This document shows positions 10,695 to 21,829 of a stretch of DNA of 64,000 nt, in pieces. The stretch is from Macrotrachela quadricornifera. Lineage: Eukaryota > Rotifera > Eurotatoria > Philodinida > Philodinidae. Under the pieces are notes generated by a model. The model had not been told where the DNA came from. It saw nothing but the letters and a program-made list of their open reading frames with translations, and ran no database searches. The position numbers and the translations under genes are program-made. The stretch is from NCBI GenBank assembly GCA_022393335.1, contig JAJEKB010020941.1, forward strand, positions 422,938 through 486,937. The letters run 5' to 3'. Position 1 is the first letter of the stretch; each line of letters opens with the position of its first letter.

Positions 10695-11805
10695 TATATC
10701 ACATATGTAACGAGAGAGGAGAAAACAACGAAAAGAAAATATCAGTAAGCATGGCATCCAAAAATAAAACATGCGTGAAGGTGATGTACCCTATATGAAT
10801 ATACCACTTGACAGTTACCTTCGAAATAAACACAAAATGTTTGCCGAAATTAGTTTAATACTGTGATTATTACGACAGAATTTATAAGATAAATAGCTAA
10901 AAGTGAAAGCAGTACAGAAAAAATTTTAAAAAATTTGGGGAGGGAGAGCGGGACGATAATAAACCAGCACCTATTTTTGTTATTAATATAATAAAATCTA
11001 CGAAACTAATGTATGAAGAAATGAACATGTTTTTAGTTCAGAATTATGTTGATAGCAGCGCTATTCAATTCACAAAAATTTGATTTATTTGCATGCATAA
11101 TATATGTATCGCCTTCACCTACTCTTTTCTTCGTGCGCATATATATATGTATATAAGGTATTGCGTTGTGTAATATACATCCAACTATCGACCATCTACA
11201 GCATCGGTTGCGAAAATGGTATTCTTTCAGTTTTACATTGAAATATCAATAAAATAAATAGATTCTGTAGCAATTACATCATCATTTTATCTATTTTTTG
11301 TTATACATAGTTACATGTTCTCATTCTCATTCCTTCGCTTGTATCGGTATGTTCTATTCGAATATAGCTTCTCGTTGTAAGGAAGTAAAGAAAAGACAAA
11401 AAAAGAAAAAATTACATTTTATTTATCGTTCTGTGTTTTTATATTATTTTTTACCTACAAAAATCTTTTCATATAAAAACACGGGGTAAATGCAGACATT
11501 AAGATAGTATAAAAACAATTTTTTTCCAACATATTCTTTTTCTCCTAGAGAAGAATCTTGCAAAGATAAAATGTTTTAAGTTTTTGATTCGTGAAATCAC
11601 GTAAATAAGGAATTTGGAGATAGTTCAGAAACACCACTTTTACGCGAAAGAGCTTTACTTATTAATTTGGACTTTGTATGATATAGGATTTATTTTTTAT
11701 TATTTTTCTAGATGCTTTTTTCCCAGTAAACAAATAAGTAGATAAAAAAATTCTTTTGTAGGTATATTGAAAATATATCTGTGAGAATTTTTCTCGTTCA
11801 TCAAT
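10695..11805. other. Non-coding stretch upstream of the UAS-domain gene
   Basis: AT-rich with a TATATA run near 11,140-11,155, which might be promoter-like. Nothing else is supported. Confidence 0.3.
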
Positions 11806-11810
11806 AAAAC

Positions 11811-12708
11811 ATGTCTGAATTGGAGTCAAATGTAGGCACAATGATCAAACAAACGGAAAGGCGAGTACGTATGTCCCTTGAAGGTTTTTTCGTAGTAATA
11901 AATTCAAGTTGAGCCTAATTTTGATAAAATTATGTTCAAATGTTCTATTTAGGATAGTGATGAAGGGGAAATCGATGATGAATTTATGGATTACAATCAG
12001 TGTAAGTAGTTTATTGAATTTTTCTAAAGCAAAACAAAAATCGATCTTCAAGTTCCTTCTGACTATGACGATGGATTTGAAGATACTGATGTATTATTCA
12101 AAAGATCTGAACAACTTCTTCCTTCTTGTCCTCTGTTCTTCAGGGGCTCTCTTAAAGACGCATGTGAAGTGGCTTTCAGACCTGATGCAATTGAAGAAGT
12201 TTGGTTACATTAAATTTTCTTCTTTTTAAAACCTTTTCATATTTTAGCGTGTTCCAGTACTTGTTTACGTACACCGTGATGATAGCCAAATTAGAGAGGA
12301 ATTCTGTAGAACTCTGTTTTATTCAAACACAATTATCCAATATTTGAACATCAACTATATTGTTTGGCCATACAATATCACTGACAAATCCGACAGACAG
12401 AAGTAAATTATATATCAATTTGATTAGTAGCAAATCCAACTTTTTCATTAAGATTAACAAATATTTGGGAAGACATATTTTCTACTCAATTTTTTGATGA
12501 ATTTTCTATTGAAGAATGTCCTTTACTCATTGGGATTGTGCGATTATACGAACATAATACAAATGGAATAACAACATCAGAATATCAATTTAAAGCGTTA
12601 ACCAAAGGTAATACATTGATACGTACTGGAATAAAAATTGATCATGAAAATCTATTGATTGAATTGAATCATTTCAAAGAAGAATTTCATAACAATGAAA
12701 AACATTTG
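11811..12708 (+). CDS. UAS-domain (FAF1-like) protein, exons 1-5
   Basis: Five exons join in phase: 11811-11864, 11953-12001, 12053-12198, 12248-12402 and 12453-12708, with introns of 88, 51, 49 and 50 nt. The start is the ATG giving MSELESNVGTMIK. An acidic stretch (DSDEGEIDDEF) follows, then a segment resembling the UAS (thioredoxin-like) domain of FAS-associated factor 1: GSLKDACEVAF, VPVLVYVHRDDS, FCRTLFYSNTIIQYLN, YIVWPYNIT, CPLLIGIVRLYE. FAF1 proteins bind ubiquitinated clients and p97 through UBA and UBX domains; neither is visible here, so the protein is much shorter than canonical FAF1. The last donor (GTAAGT at 12709) leaves phase 0 and connects in phase to the F-box-like exon at 13594. 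The family call is solid for the UAS portion; function is inferred. Confidence 0.7.
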
Positions 12709-12746
12709 GTAAGTATTTATTAATATATTTATTTTGTATGAAAAAT

Positions 12747-13585
12747 CTTTTTGTGTACTCAAAAAGTGAATATACTATAAAATCGATCAGTGTGTCCGGC
12801 CGAGCATTTACATGATAAATCTTTATAACTGCAGCCGATTATGCTGCAAATTTTGTATATAGAACTGTCTCATCAATGTATCGATCGAGAGAAGAAAATG
12901 AGAATGAAAAAAATGTCATTTTTAATCAGATCATCTCTGAAGGGGGGGTACAAGACTATTTTTTCAAAAAAAAGTTCTTCTCACAATTATTTCAAATATA
13001 TATGAGTCGACTCAGTTTTTAACGCTGATTCTGAATATGATATTAATTTTGAATCAAGTCGGAGTTTTTAAAGTGAAAGTTGCCTAAACAGGATTTCAAA
13101 ATACACATAATCTGCATCCTGAGACCAGTGTGCCTAAATATGTCTCGGGTGACTATGCTAACTTAGCTTGCAAGTTTTTATCTTTACACTTTAGTGTCAA
13201 GAGATGTGTTTTGACGAGATCTATGTCTAATAGAAAAAGAAGTCAAGGACCTTGTGCATTACATGAGAAAAGTCCAAAATACTACCTCCCTGGAATGCTG
13301 GATTTCTTAATATTTAGGCAGTTTTTGACCCATAGCACTTCTTTTATTCGATATGTCACTCACTTGAGTACAATGAATTTGTAGACTAAACCGTGTGTTG
13401 TCAAATCGAGACGGCCCCACACTCGAATGTCCAATCCGTTGACGAGATAAGGTGAAAATGCTGAGCATAAATTGAAGATAGTTAGTTTTTGGACAGTTCG
13501 ATCAAAGTCAATTTATTGTCAATAATTTTTACTTTTTGAAGTACGCATAAAACGCGTATTTAAATCTGAGATTTTCACATTTATT
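12747..13585. repeat. Copy A of a ~1.3-kb interspersed repeat, filling an intron
   Basis: It begins CTTTTTGTGTACTCAAAAAG and ends near ACTTTTTGAAGTACGCATAA...CACATTTATTTG. These subterminal sequences are inverted relative to each other (TGTGTACT-CAAAAAGT). It is homologous to 39820-41127 (most complete copy) and 59266-59940 (5'-truncated). It lacks the middle ~350 bp present in the 39.8-kb copy. It occupies almost all of the interval between the UAS exons and the F-box-like exon. Likely a non-autonomous DNA transposon. Confidence 0.75.
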
Positions 13586-13593
13586 TGTTTTAG

Positions 13594-14469
13594 GCATTCA
13601 ATTTTGTTGAAAAGACGCGCCTTTCTTGGGAAATTATACTTGAAATATCTGAATATCTTTCAATTAGCGATATAATTAATATCTTTTCTATCGATATACT
13701 GGCTTTATTAAACCATAATCATTTTAAAATAAAATTACTTAATCCTTATGATCCATTAACTAAAGTAATTCTTCCAAAAATTAAAATGGAACAAATTACT
13801 TCATTACAAATTAATGCGAATCGATTACATTCAGAAAGGGAATTAATTGTCTTGTCTAACTTTCAACAAATTAGATCAATACGACTTATTAATTTGGCAC
13901 GTTCTGTTAAAATCAGCCAATATGCCAAATATTTTCCCAATCTGATTCGTATTTGTCTTCACTATGACGATAAAGCTAATTATTATGAATTAATTGGAAA
14001 ATTAATACAATTTCCACAACGAATCAAACAATGTGAAATTCATTGTCTGGGAACATTTTTCAAGCGTAATGCTGCGAAGAGTACAGGCTACCCTTCCCAT
14101 ATAACAACGTCACTTGAATATTTTTTGCTTGATATTGGTCAGTATCCTTTAACATTGGCCCAAAACTGCTCTGAAGATTATAAATCATGGTTTTTCATAT
14201 CAATATCTAGTTTCATGAAAAGAATGCCAAGGATCCAATATTTTCATATAATTTGTAACAAATATAATATTGAATGTTTTTTGGATGATGATCCATGGAA
14301 AAGTCCACTATACATATGTCCAAACTTGAAGAAAATAACATTGCAAATCGCGAGAAATAGCTATGAAAATGAACAATGGTTAATCAAGAAAGCATTGGAA
14401 ATTCAGTTAATATTACGTAAATTACGACAAACAATTAAATTTGAATTAATTTTTCGAATGAGAGTATGA
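13594..14469 (+). CDS. F-box-like protein, terminal exon, probably spliced to the UAS exons
   Basis: The open frame starts directly at an acceptor (TTTGTTTTAG, AG at 13592-13593) and ends at TGA (14467-14469), giving 291 residues. An F-box-like motif lies at its very start (TRLSWEIILEISEYLSISDI), upstream of the first Met (13786), so the coding sequence must begin in an earlier exon. The phase is 0, matching the UAS exon ending at 12708. The rest is a leucine- and isoleucine-rich, helical region typical of the large bdelloid F-box family, with no clean LRR consensus. F-box proteins usually recruit substrates to SCF ubiquitin ligases via Skp1; that role is inferred. AATAAA follows at 14637. 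Confidence 0.65.
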   Translation, partial: AFNFVEKTRLSWEIILEISEYLSISDIINIFSIDILALLNHNHFKIKLLNPYDPLTKVILPKIKMEQITSLQINANRLHSERELIVLSNFQQIRSIRLINLARSVKISQYAKYFPNLIRICLHYDDKANYYELIGKLIQFPQRIKQCEIHCLGTFFKRNAAKSTGYPSHITTSLEYFLLDIGQYPLTLAQNCSEDYKSWFFISISSFMKRMPRIQYFHIICNKYNIECFLDDDPWKSPLYICPNLKKITLQIARNSYENEQWLIKKALEIQLILRKLRQTIKFELIFRMRV

Positions 14470-14636
14470 GTGTCAGTAAATATTGGGGGAAATATTCACA
14501 CTCTCACTGATATACTGAATATCTGACAAATAATGTCCTTCGGGAGCGACTTTTCCCCCTGATTTTCCCATTTAAACCTATGGAATGAAAGAAGAACTTC
14601 ACGTTCCGTAAATCTTGTCTATTTTATTTCAAGACA

Positions 14637-14642
14637 AATAAA
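14637..14642 (+). terminator. Poly(A) signal AATAAA
   Basis: Consensus hexamer 168 bp after the stop of the F-box-like exon. The nearest one downstream. Confidence 0.5.
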
Positions 14643-15248
14643 ATAATTCTGTATAATAACTGTTTATTTTAAATAATTTTCTCATTCATATATAACTAAC
14701 ACAGAAATATAGCAAATATATATAAACAAAAATAGACTAACTGTTTATTTATAACTAAATTGTAATTTAATCATCGCAAATATACCCAGGAGATTCAATC
14801 CGATCTATATATTCGATCGTTTTCGGTCGGATTTCAACGGATTCCGGCATCTTCTACGAAAAACCGATCAGATCCGACCTGATTTTTGTCGGATTCCTAT
14901 CAGCCGGATTTCGGATCAGATTACATCGGAAAATATATGCTCGGATCACATCGTATCCTAGCAGTTCTGATTTTTGGAAGATTGCGGGTTGCCTAAGTGG
15001 TTCGGAAGTCGATTACTGAATCCCACCAGAAAACATCGGATCCGACCTGGCTCAAGTCAGATTTCCATCAGCCGGAGTCCACACGCATGACGTCGAAAAG
15101 GGTAGGTCTGCCCATCCTATATGGTTAAGCGATGATCTGATTCTGTCTGATCTGAATAGTTTATATCACATCCTACCGCTTCCAAATCGGAAGGTACTAC
15201 ATCAGTTAATAATGAGATATCAGAAAATCCCAAGCCTTTCCAACCAAA

Positions 15249-15448
15249 CATCACTCTAAAAAAAATAGGTGTTTTACGAAATCTGTGCCCAGGGGAAGAA
15301 CCTTTCAGGTTTCGTATCGATTTACGAAACCTAAAAAGGTTTAGCAAATCGCTCTCTGATCTTTTTTAGGTTCAGCAAACCGATACGAAACCTGAAAGGT
15401 TCTTCCCCTGGGCACAGGTTTCGTAAAACACCTATTTTTTTTAGAGTG
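15249..15448. mobile_element. 200-bp palindromic MITE
   Basis: The element is almost a perfect palindrome. CACTCTAAAAAAAATAGG opens it and its complement, ending TTTTTTTTAGAGTG, closes it. The arms share TGTTTTACGAAA, GTGCCCAGGGGAAGAACC and TTTCAGGTTTCGTATCG, then meet at a short loop around 15345. The high arm identity suggests recent insertion. Confidence 0.8.
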
Positions 15449-16283
15449 ATCGGATAGAGTCGGATTTCATGGACATATGCCAAATAATAAATTATCGGAA
15501 AATCTCGGAAGAAATCCTGTAAAAATCCGATTAGATCCAGCAACCGGAAAGGAACCAACTAACACCGGCATGCATCATGATCAACAGAATCCCGTGGGAT
15601 CCGTTTTATTTCGATGCAATTCTTTTTGGAACACTTTGGGAAAATCCTTTGTGAATTCCGCCAGTCAAATCTGACCGTAACCCTCAAGTTTCCGACGACA
15701 CTCGTTAAAATCAACATGACCTCCGACATAATCCTGCCGATACCGACGCATAATCGACAACTAGAAAGATTCCAGCTTATACAAAACACTGACATAAGCC
15801 ATTAGCCATCCACAAAATCCCACAATATACCGCACACTACCCTAGAACCGGCAAACCTACTAACCAAAAACAACATACCAATATCAAAATCTATTGACAT
15901 TTAGGAAACAATACAAAAAGGAGGGTATCAAAAACAAAAGCTTCCTCATTTTTCGCAAATCACAGTTAGCTCCAACTATGTCGAATACAAAATTTCGCAA
16001 AGATAACCCCACCGTCTTCTTTCTATCCTATTCTCTAGTATCATCAGTACCACAGTACAAAGACAGTCTTCGCAAAGCTCGAACCACAGTATGCACTTCT
16101 CACCTTTGCAAAAACTCACTCTCATAAATCATTGCAAATCCTACATCGCCAAAAAGCATTGGAAAAATAATCCGATAACACTATTTCCTAGACAACGAAA
16201 ATACGTAAGCCTCTCAATCCTGCATATAATTCCATCTGTGCCAAACTAAGCAACTGGCACACACTTCTCTTTTTCTCTCCTAC

Positions 16284-16660
16284 TAAAAGTTTCTCAAGTC
16301 AAAATAATCATTCACACCACAAATAAATGATATCTACAAAACTTTCCAAAAGATAATATTGTAATAAAATATTCTTAAAAAGTATTAATCTCATGGTAAC
16401 CATGTAATGCTCACGTTTCTTGTTTCTTGTTAGTGAAAGTTTCCCAAGTCGAAATAATCATTAAGGCCACATTTAAAAATCTCAAAGAGATATTTTCGAG
16501 CTCTTCGTGTATTACTATCCATTAATGGAAAAAAGAGCATGACATGCTCACTTTAGCTCACCTGTATTTTTCACATCTTCATTAAAATTGACTAAGTCAG
16601 AATAATCTTCGAGATCACATCTTAAAATCTCAAAGAGATATTTTTGAGTTCTATCTTTGT
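16284..16660. repeat. ~150-bp tandem repeat, three units
   Basis: AAAGTTTCTCAAGTCAAAAT, AAAGTTTCCCAAGTCGAAAT and AAATTGACTAAGTCAGAAT start units near 16284, 16433 and 16585. The second and third also share AAAATCTCAAAGAGATATTT. Confidence 0.6.
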
Positions 16661-17192
16661 GAGTAGGAATCATTTGGAAAAAACGCATGCGATCCGCATT
16701 GCAGCTCTTTTTTTATGGTGCACGGCTTTAAGAAAATTATAAAAGTGGAAAGAGTCTTTGAGATAACATTCGAATACCGTATGTCTATCTTTTTTGCGAG
16801 ATTGTTTGGGTCTCTCTGATTGCGGAGATCCATTTTCGGAAAAGCTAGCGGAAGATGATATGGGAGATTCGGATGATATGAAGATGCTTATTTTCATCGT
16901 ATAATTGAGACTCGAAGGTCTTTCATTTTGTTTAATTCCGATGATTTCATGTTATCTGAGAGTAGCGTATGAGGTCGGATATGACGGGTTTCAATGATCG
17001 AATCCGGGCATTTGGGTTGTTGGAATTTTAGTTGGTTCTTGAAGAATCTGGCTTGAGGATATTAACGTGAGGTGCAAGAAGTCATCGGTTTATGCAGGAA
17101 GTATCTGTTGGAATCCGATCGCCTAGATTTGGGCGGATTTCATATCCGCCCGACAGGATCCGATCTCCCGTGTTTGTCTTGGGTTCTTGTAT

Positions 17193-17555
17193 TTCGATGA
17201 TTCTTAGATATTTGATTGAAAAACTCGTATTCGAAAATTCTCGTAGATTCTGAGAAACTTCAATATCTCGACTATTCTATCAGTATTAGTAGAGAAAATT
17301 TATTCATTTAAATAAGAATAATAGAAAAAACAAGAGAAAACGAACGCACGACAATATATCCGGTAGATGTGCTTCGTTATGAACGCGTCAATTTCACTAT
17401 TATGTTACAAGATTATCATATCGATGTTATTAATGCCGAACATGCCATTGATTTTATAACCGAGAAGAAAAAATTATCCTTTATTCATGAAAAAACAAGT
17501 ATAGCACAGCAAAATCTAATTATAATGAAAACATCTTTACATTCTTATTGATAAT
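17193..17555 (+). pseudogene. Coding-like remnant, duplicate of 7633-7840
   Basis: The 5' 208 bp match 7633-7840. A frame reading TTIYPVDVLRYERVNF then NAEHAIDFITEKKKLSFI continues to a stop at 17549-17551. No Met precedes it in frame nearby and no family is recognised. Downstream, up to 19.3 kb, are more coding-like scraps with stops (for example around 19,140-19,310). It may be the dead end of a transposon-encoded or host gene. Confidence 0.35.
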
Positions 17556-18120
17556 GTGAAAATGAAGAACGCTCTTAAATTTGCTGATAATCTCATTCTT
17601 CTACTTAGATTAGGGATTTTTACAGTAGTTATTACTTTACATCAACAAAATACCGCGTTTTTTTAAATAAAATACATGAATAATAGAAACTAATTACTAA
17701 AAGAAAACAAAGAATATTTAACTAATGATCCGATCACAGCCTTCATTATTCGAGTAAAAACATTGACAATCATCCGTCAATTTAATTCATTACGCAAAAA
17801 TTGAACTTATCCGTTGTGTATAGGATTTTAATCTACTCACTAGCGAAGCTAATCCAATCAGTTTGTCTAATTCTGAACTAGATAGGATTAATATGAGTAG
17901 AACTATCGTATTGGAATACTGCATTCATTAAGTAATGGTATACTTCATCGCGCCAATTCAATCATATACATTTACATTGAACTAACTTTTTTAAAACAAC
18001 CGCTGGCCGTATTGTATTTACACATATTGATTTGAGTTATATCGACGTTAATCGGTGTCAATATGATTAAGCTGATTTTAGTAATATTAAGCTTGAGAAG
18101 ACATAGTCCGATTTTGCTCA

Positions 18121-18717
18121 CGAAGGAAACTCCCGAAGTGTTCAAAGAGTTTAGAGTCTATCTTTTGGCCACAAGTGGACCTGAAAAGGATAACGGCTCT
18201 TAGTCCTTTTGTCTCGAGTCAGAAGCATTTTTATGGAATCTTACTCTATCGCACGGTATTTATCAACAGATCGAATGTCGATATTTCGGCCTGAGATTTT
18301 GTCCATAGACAGATCTAGTAGTGACTAGAATGTCCCAAAAAATTGAGCTCAAAAGAATGTTTCCTTCTTGAAATATTGAAGTCACAAAAATCACTCATAT
18401 CTCATAACAAATGCTAAAATTTTCTATTTATTGGGATTTTAATATCTCAAAAAAAAAACATTCTTTTGAGCTCATTTTTTTGGGACATTCTAGTCACTAC
18501 TAGATCTGTCTATGAACAAAATATCAGGCCAAAATATCGACATTCGATTTATTGATAAATACCATGCGATAGGGTAAGATTCCAATAAAATGCTTCTCAC
18601 TCGAGACAAAAGGACTAAGGGCCGCTATCCTTTTGTGGTCTTTCATACCTCATTGAGGTTTACTTGTGGCCAAAAGATAGACTCTAAACTCTTTGAACAC
18701 TTCGGGAGCTTCCCTCG
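18121..18717. mobile_element. ~600-bp fold-back element, family with CGAGGAAACTCCC ends
   Basis: The left end is CGAAGGAAACTCCCGAAGTG and the right end is CACTTCGGGAGCTTCCCTCG. The arms (18121-18365 and 18450-18717) pair over ~250 bp, including TAGACTCTAAACTCTTTG, CTCGAGACAAAAGGACTAAG and ACATTCTAGTCACTACTAG and their complements. Related ends occur at 21830, 22967, 36170, 46905 and inside the 48.5-49.0-kb intron, so this is a local multi-copy family. Confidence 0.8.
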
Positions 18718-18724
18718 TCAGTTA

Positions 18725-19400
18725 AAAAAAAGCATTTTTGCTAATGCCAATCTTGATCGAGAATAGGCAGATGACAACTGCAAAAATTTTTATTAGTCAC
18801 ATATGAACAAGCAATTTTTACCGGTGTACAGATGCAGAAATGTTTCTTTTTCAAAACAAATGCGAAATATGCGGGATATGAACTATGCTAATCTGAAAGA
18901 CAATTAATTAACTGAAGCGAGTTTGTACGTAGCAATGCTCCCATATACCGACCTTATCAATGTCAAGTTTCAGGAAATTGATCTTCAATGAGCTGATTCC
19001 TCCTATTCAAAATTTGGTCGATTGAATGAAGTGCAACGGAAGAAGGCTAATTTTTCTCAAGGTACCCAATTATTCAACCAGTGAATTCTATATCAATTAT
19101 TTCAGATAAGAAGAAGTCGAACAATTGTATTTTTGTCAGTTCTAGTGTCGCCGTTTCAACAATACCACAGAATGTACCATTGATTGCTATAGGCAAGTGA
19201 TCATTGTTCTCACTCTAAAATATAGCCGTAATAATCGAATATCAATTCGTATCGGCAATGCAACTGAACGCAATGTCTCTGCTAAAGCCAATACTAAACT
19301 GAAATCATACGATCACTAAATCCTTCTCAATTATACAAAAACAATTTTTTTGTCTTCATAGAGTAAGTAAAGATAATCTATATTAGAGATAGCAAGGTTG
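18725..19400 (+). pseudogene. Coding-like scraps, unidentified
   Basis: Short frames such as TLKYSRNNRISIRIGNATER and VSSSVAVSTIPQNVP read like protein, but they are interrupted by stops and lie in different frames. Possibly the continuation of the 17.2-17.55-kb remnant, split by the fold-back element. No family recognised. Confidence 0.25.
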
Positions 19401-19408
19401 TCACATAT

Positions 19409-19584
19409 AGTGGCGGAGCCAGGAATTTTTTTTGGAGGAGGCTGAGCCTCGGAAAATTTTTTCTGGGAGGGGCTGAGCCCCGTTTTCAAGCTGAAAATTA
19501 GTGTATTTCACTATTTTAATACTAGACCATCTCAATCCTGGAGGGGGGCTGAGCCCCCCGGCTCCCTCCCCTGGATCCGCCACT
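19409..19584. mobile_element. 176-bp hAT MITE with target duplication
   Basis: The ends are AGTGGCGGAGCCAGG and CTGGATCCGCCACT, a classical hAT terminus. The flanks GTCACATAT (left) and GTCACATAT (right, one base after the end) give an 8-9-bp target duplication. The interior is GGGGCTGAGCCCC-rich and self-complementary. A 60-codon open frame inside is not a gene. Confidence 0.85.
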
Positions 19585-19589
19585 AGTCA

Positions 19590-20195
19590 CATATGATATT
19601 TTTTATGAATTTTCTAAAAACTGAATTAGGTTCACCATTAATGAAAATCCAAAGATACGTACGGAGCTTTGAGACTCTGATGCTTCTACGACTTCTGAAT
19701 TTTAACTCTAATAAAGTTCTAACATAGTTGCTTAAATTTTATTTCAAACACTTATCTTAATACAAATTTTATTTACCTGTCCTTTTTTCTTATTCCTTCT
19801 CTCTTAAATATCAATAACAAGTTGAAGGACAATGAAAAACATTTTATCATATTATCAAATATGCTTTTACTACTGTTAGAAAAATAATCGATAATATTAG
19901 ATGTATCCCAATTGGATTGATTACAGAGTTTTTATCATTCTTTTCAGTAACAAATTATCTTTAACAAAAATAAACTTTTCATTTAATATTTTCAGTCTTT
20001 TAGGTTGCTATCGAAATTTATCAAGTGTATGTTAGATCATAACAAATCTCGAGAAATGAATTTCTCGTTGCTAATAATCGAATGAAAGTTATTCTCATTT
20101 CCATAATTAAAATTTTTACAGATTTTCCCAATAGCGATGAGTTTACTGGCAAGCATAAGCTCTTTAGCATCACTACTAGGATTGTCTGTAGAGTT
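19590..20195. other. Non-coding stretch, nothing recognised
   Basis: AT-rich without supported features. Confidence 0.3.
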
Positions 20196-20199
20196 ATTT

Positions 20200-20960
20200 T
20201 TTATTATCTATATATATAAAGAAGAATGTTTGTCTGTCTGTTCGCTATGCATTCAGTCCCTGTAAAAGCTACGATCACCAAACTTTCCACGGTGCTTTTC
20301 TGAGTGCAGCGGTAGCTTTTTAAAGTGGTGTTACCATTAATAGGAGTCTGATGGAGGTGTTTGGGTGAAACTTCACCCATGTCCTATAGCAATGAAATTT
20401 GCATGGATTTTTGAGAAATTTAGCGAATCTCTTATGATTCTAAGATTAATCATTTTGTACCGATGATTCTTTGGTCTAAATGTGAAAATTGAAGGTTTCT
20501 AATAGGTTATAATAGAATAAAATGTATACAAGTGTTTCCTTGATTCACAACTATGGTGTATCCATTAGTTTTCTATGACTCACAGAAGCAGCGTATTTGT
20601 TGTTTTTCTTTACTCACAACGATGACCTATCTATATATTTAAAGAAGAACGTTTGTCTGTTCGGTATGCTTTCAGTCCATGTGATAGCTAGCGTCCTAAA
20701 CGTTTCCACACTACTTCCTTAGGTTCTGAGGAAAGTCATCTTGAGGTTGGAACCACCAAACAAGATGCGTGGAAGGCGTTGGGTGAAATTTCGTTGTGAT
20801 CAGTACAGATCGAGATTCTAATGAGTCTGTTCGCTATGTATTTAGTCATCGTGAGAGATAGCGTCACGGGGCTATCCGCATCAATTCCTTGAGTGTGCTA
20901 AGGAAAGTTGGCAGAGTGATTGGGGGGTGAGAAAGGAAGGCGTGCGTGAAACTTCATCGA
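20200..20960. repeat. Three diverged copies of a TATAAAGAAGAA(T/C)GTTTGTCTGT repeat
   Basis: TATATATAAAGAAGAATGTT then TGTCTGTCTGTTCGCTATG (20209), a second copy at 20628 (AAAGAAGAACGTTTGTCTG) and a third partial copy at 20826 (GTCTGTTCGCTATGTATTTAG). Each is followed by CAGTCC/TAGTCA(T/C)NGTGANAG. Probably ends of one transposon family in tandem; not classified. Confidence 0.5.
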
Positions 20961-21094
20961 AGTCGTAACAGACTGATCTTACTCACTTTCTAATCAAATA
21001 ACGCAGTTCAATGCAATTTTGAGAGTGATCGTGTCCAAAGTGGATGCAAGTGAGGATGTCAGCTTGGGCCCGATGAGAAGAGTCCCAATGACGT

Positions 21095-21400
21095 TGCCTT
21101 ATGCATGGCGAGAAAAGCTCTGTGGAAGATACTCCACGCACGGTTGGAAATGCTCTGTGAAAGATACCGCACGCATGGCGGGAAAAGTTCTGTAAATGAT
21201 ATCCTACACACGGTGGGAAATGGTCTGTGAAAGATACCCCACGCACGACGGGAAAAGCTCTGTGAAAGATGGCTGACGCACACCAGTAAAAGTCCTGTCC
21301 TGCAGGCTTCAAGTGTGACGGGAAAATTTCTATTGCATATGGCTCAGCCACAGCGGGAAACAGTCCTGTAAAAGATGTGTTATGTACAACAGAAAAAGTT
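21095..21400. repeat. ~36-bp minisatellite
   Basis: The unit GAAAGATACCCCACGCACG then GCGGGAAAAGCTCTGT recurs about eight times with substitutions. Because 36 is a multiple of three, frames stay open on the minus strand (Phe-His-Arg-Ala-Phe-Pro-like repeats). Those frames lack other signs of coding, so I treat this as repeat DNA. Confidence 0.7.
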
Positions 21401-21639
21401 GGGAGGAAGATGCAAAACTTCAACTATATTCTCTTTGCAGTGGGTACCTCCTCTAGTACTTTATAATAAAGACTGTATTATGCGAAGTTATGATAGTTGG
21501 TAAGTAGTGAGACTGTTGATGTACTATTTACGCCAATAATACATAGGACTCTAATCTCTGCCTTGCGTAGTAGGTGAAGATTGAAGGGTATCCCTATGGT
21601 ATAGCAGTTCAGGACTCAAGGGTACCCCAATAGTATTTC

Positions 21640-21695
21640 AGGAGATTCATTCTGACTTGTAGATCCGACAGGATCTGATCACCCATGAATCTCCT
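21640..21695. mobile_element. 56-bp miniature hairpin related to the 14.8-kb element ends
   Basis: AGGAGATTCAT at the left and ATGAATCTCCT at the right enclose AGATCCGACAGGATCTGATC. The termini and GATCCGA interior match the ends of the 14787-17170 element, so this may be a minimal derivative. It sits between two copies of GGTACCCC(A/G)ATAGTA. Confidence 0.5.
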
Positions 21696-21829
21696 AGGAT
21701 AGTCAGTGGGGATCTAAAGGTACCCCGATAGTACTTGAGGATCTAAGGGTGTATAGAGCACGCTTATGTGCGTGAGCTGTACCCCCTAATTCATACTAAC
21801 CTATCAAATATTTATTTCGTTAATTCTTA

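Larger units (their letters stand above)
14787..17170. mobile_element. ~2.4-kb element rich in GATCCGA motifs
   Basis: The left end is CAGGAGATTCAATCCGATC and the right end is CAGGATCCGATCTCCCG, roughly its reverse complement. Variants of GGATCCGA, TCGGATT and ATCAGCCGGA are scattered through the first kilobase and the last 100 bp. Inside lie a 200-bp palindromic insertion (15249-15448) and a ~150-bp tandem repeat (16284-16660). Overlapping open frames at 15.1-15.8 kb on both strands come from palindrome symmetry, not genes. Boundaries are approximate. Confidence 0.45.

Noticed and set aside
11909..12229. 106-codon plus-strand frame across exons 2-3 of the UAS gene
   Set aside because: It reads through an intron in the wrong frame; the spliced frame gives the UAS-domain sequence.
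15117..15805. Five overlapping open frames on both strands
   Set aside because: They mirror one another because the region is palindromic and GATCCGA-repetitive; no protein family pattern.
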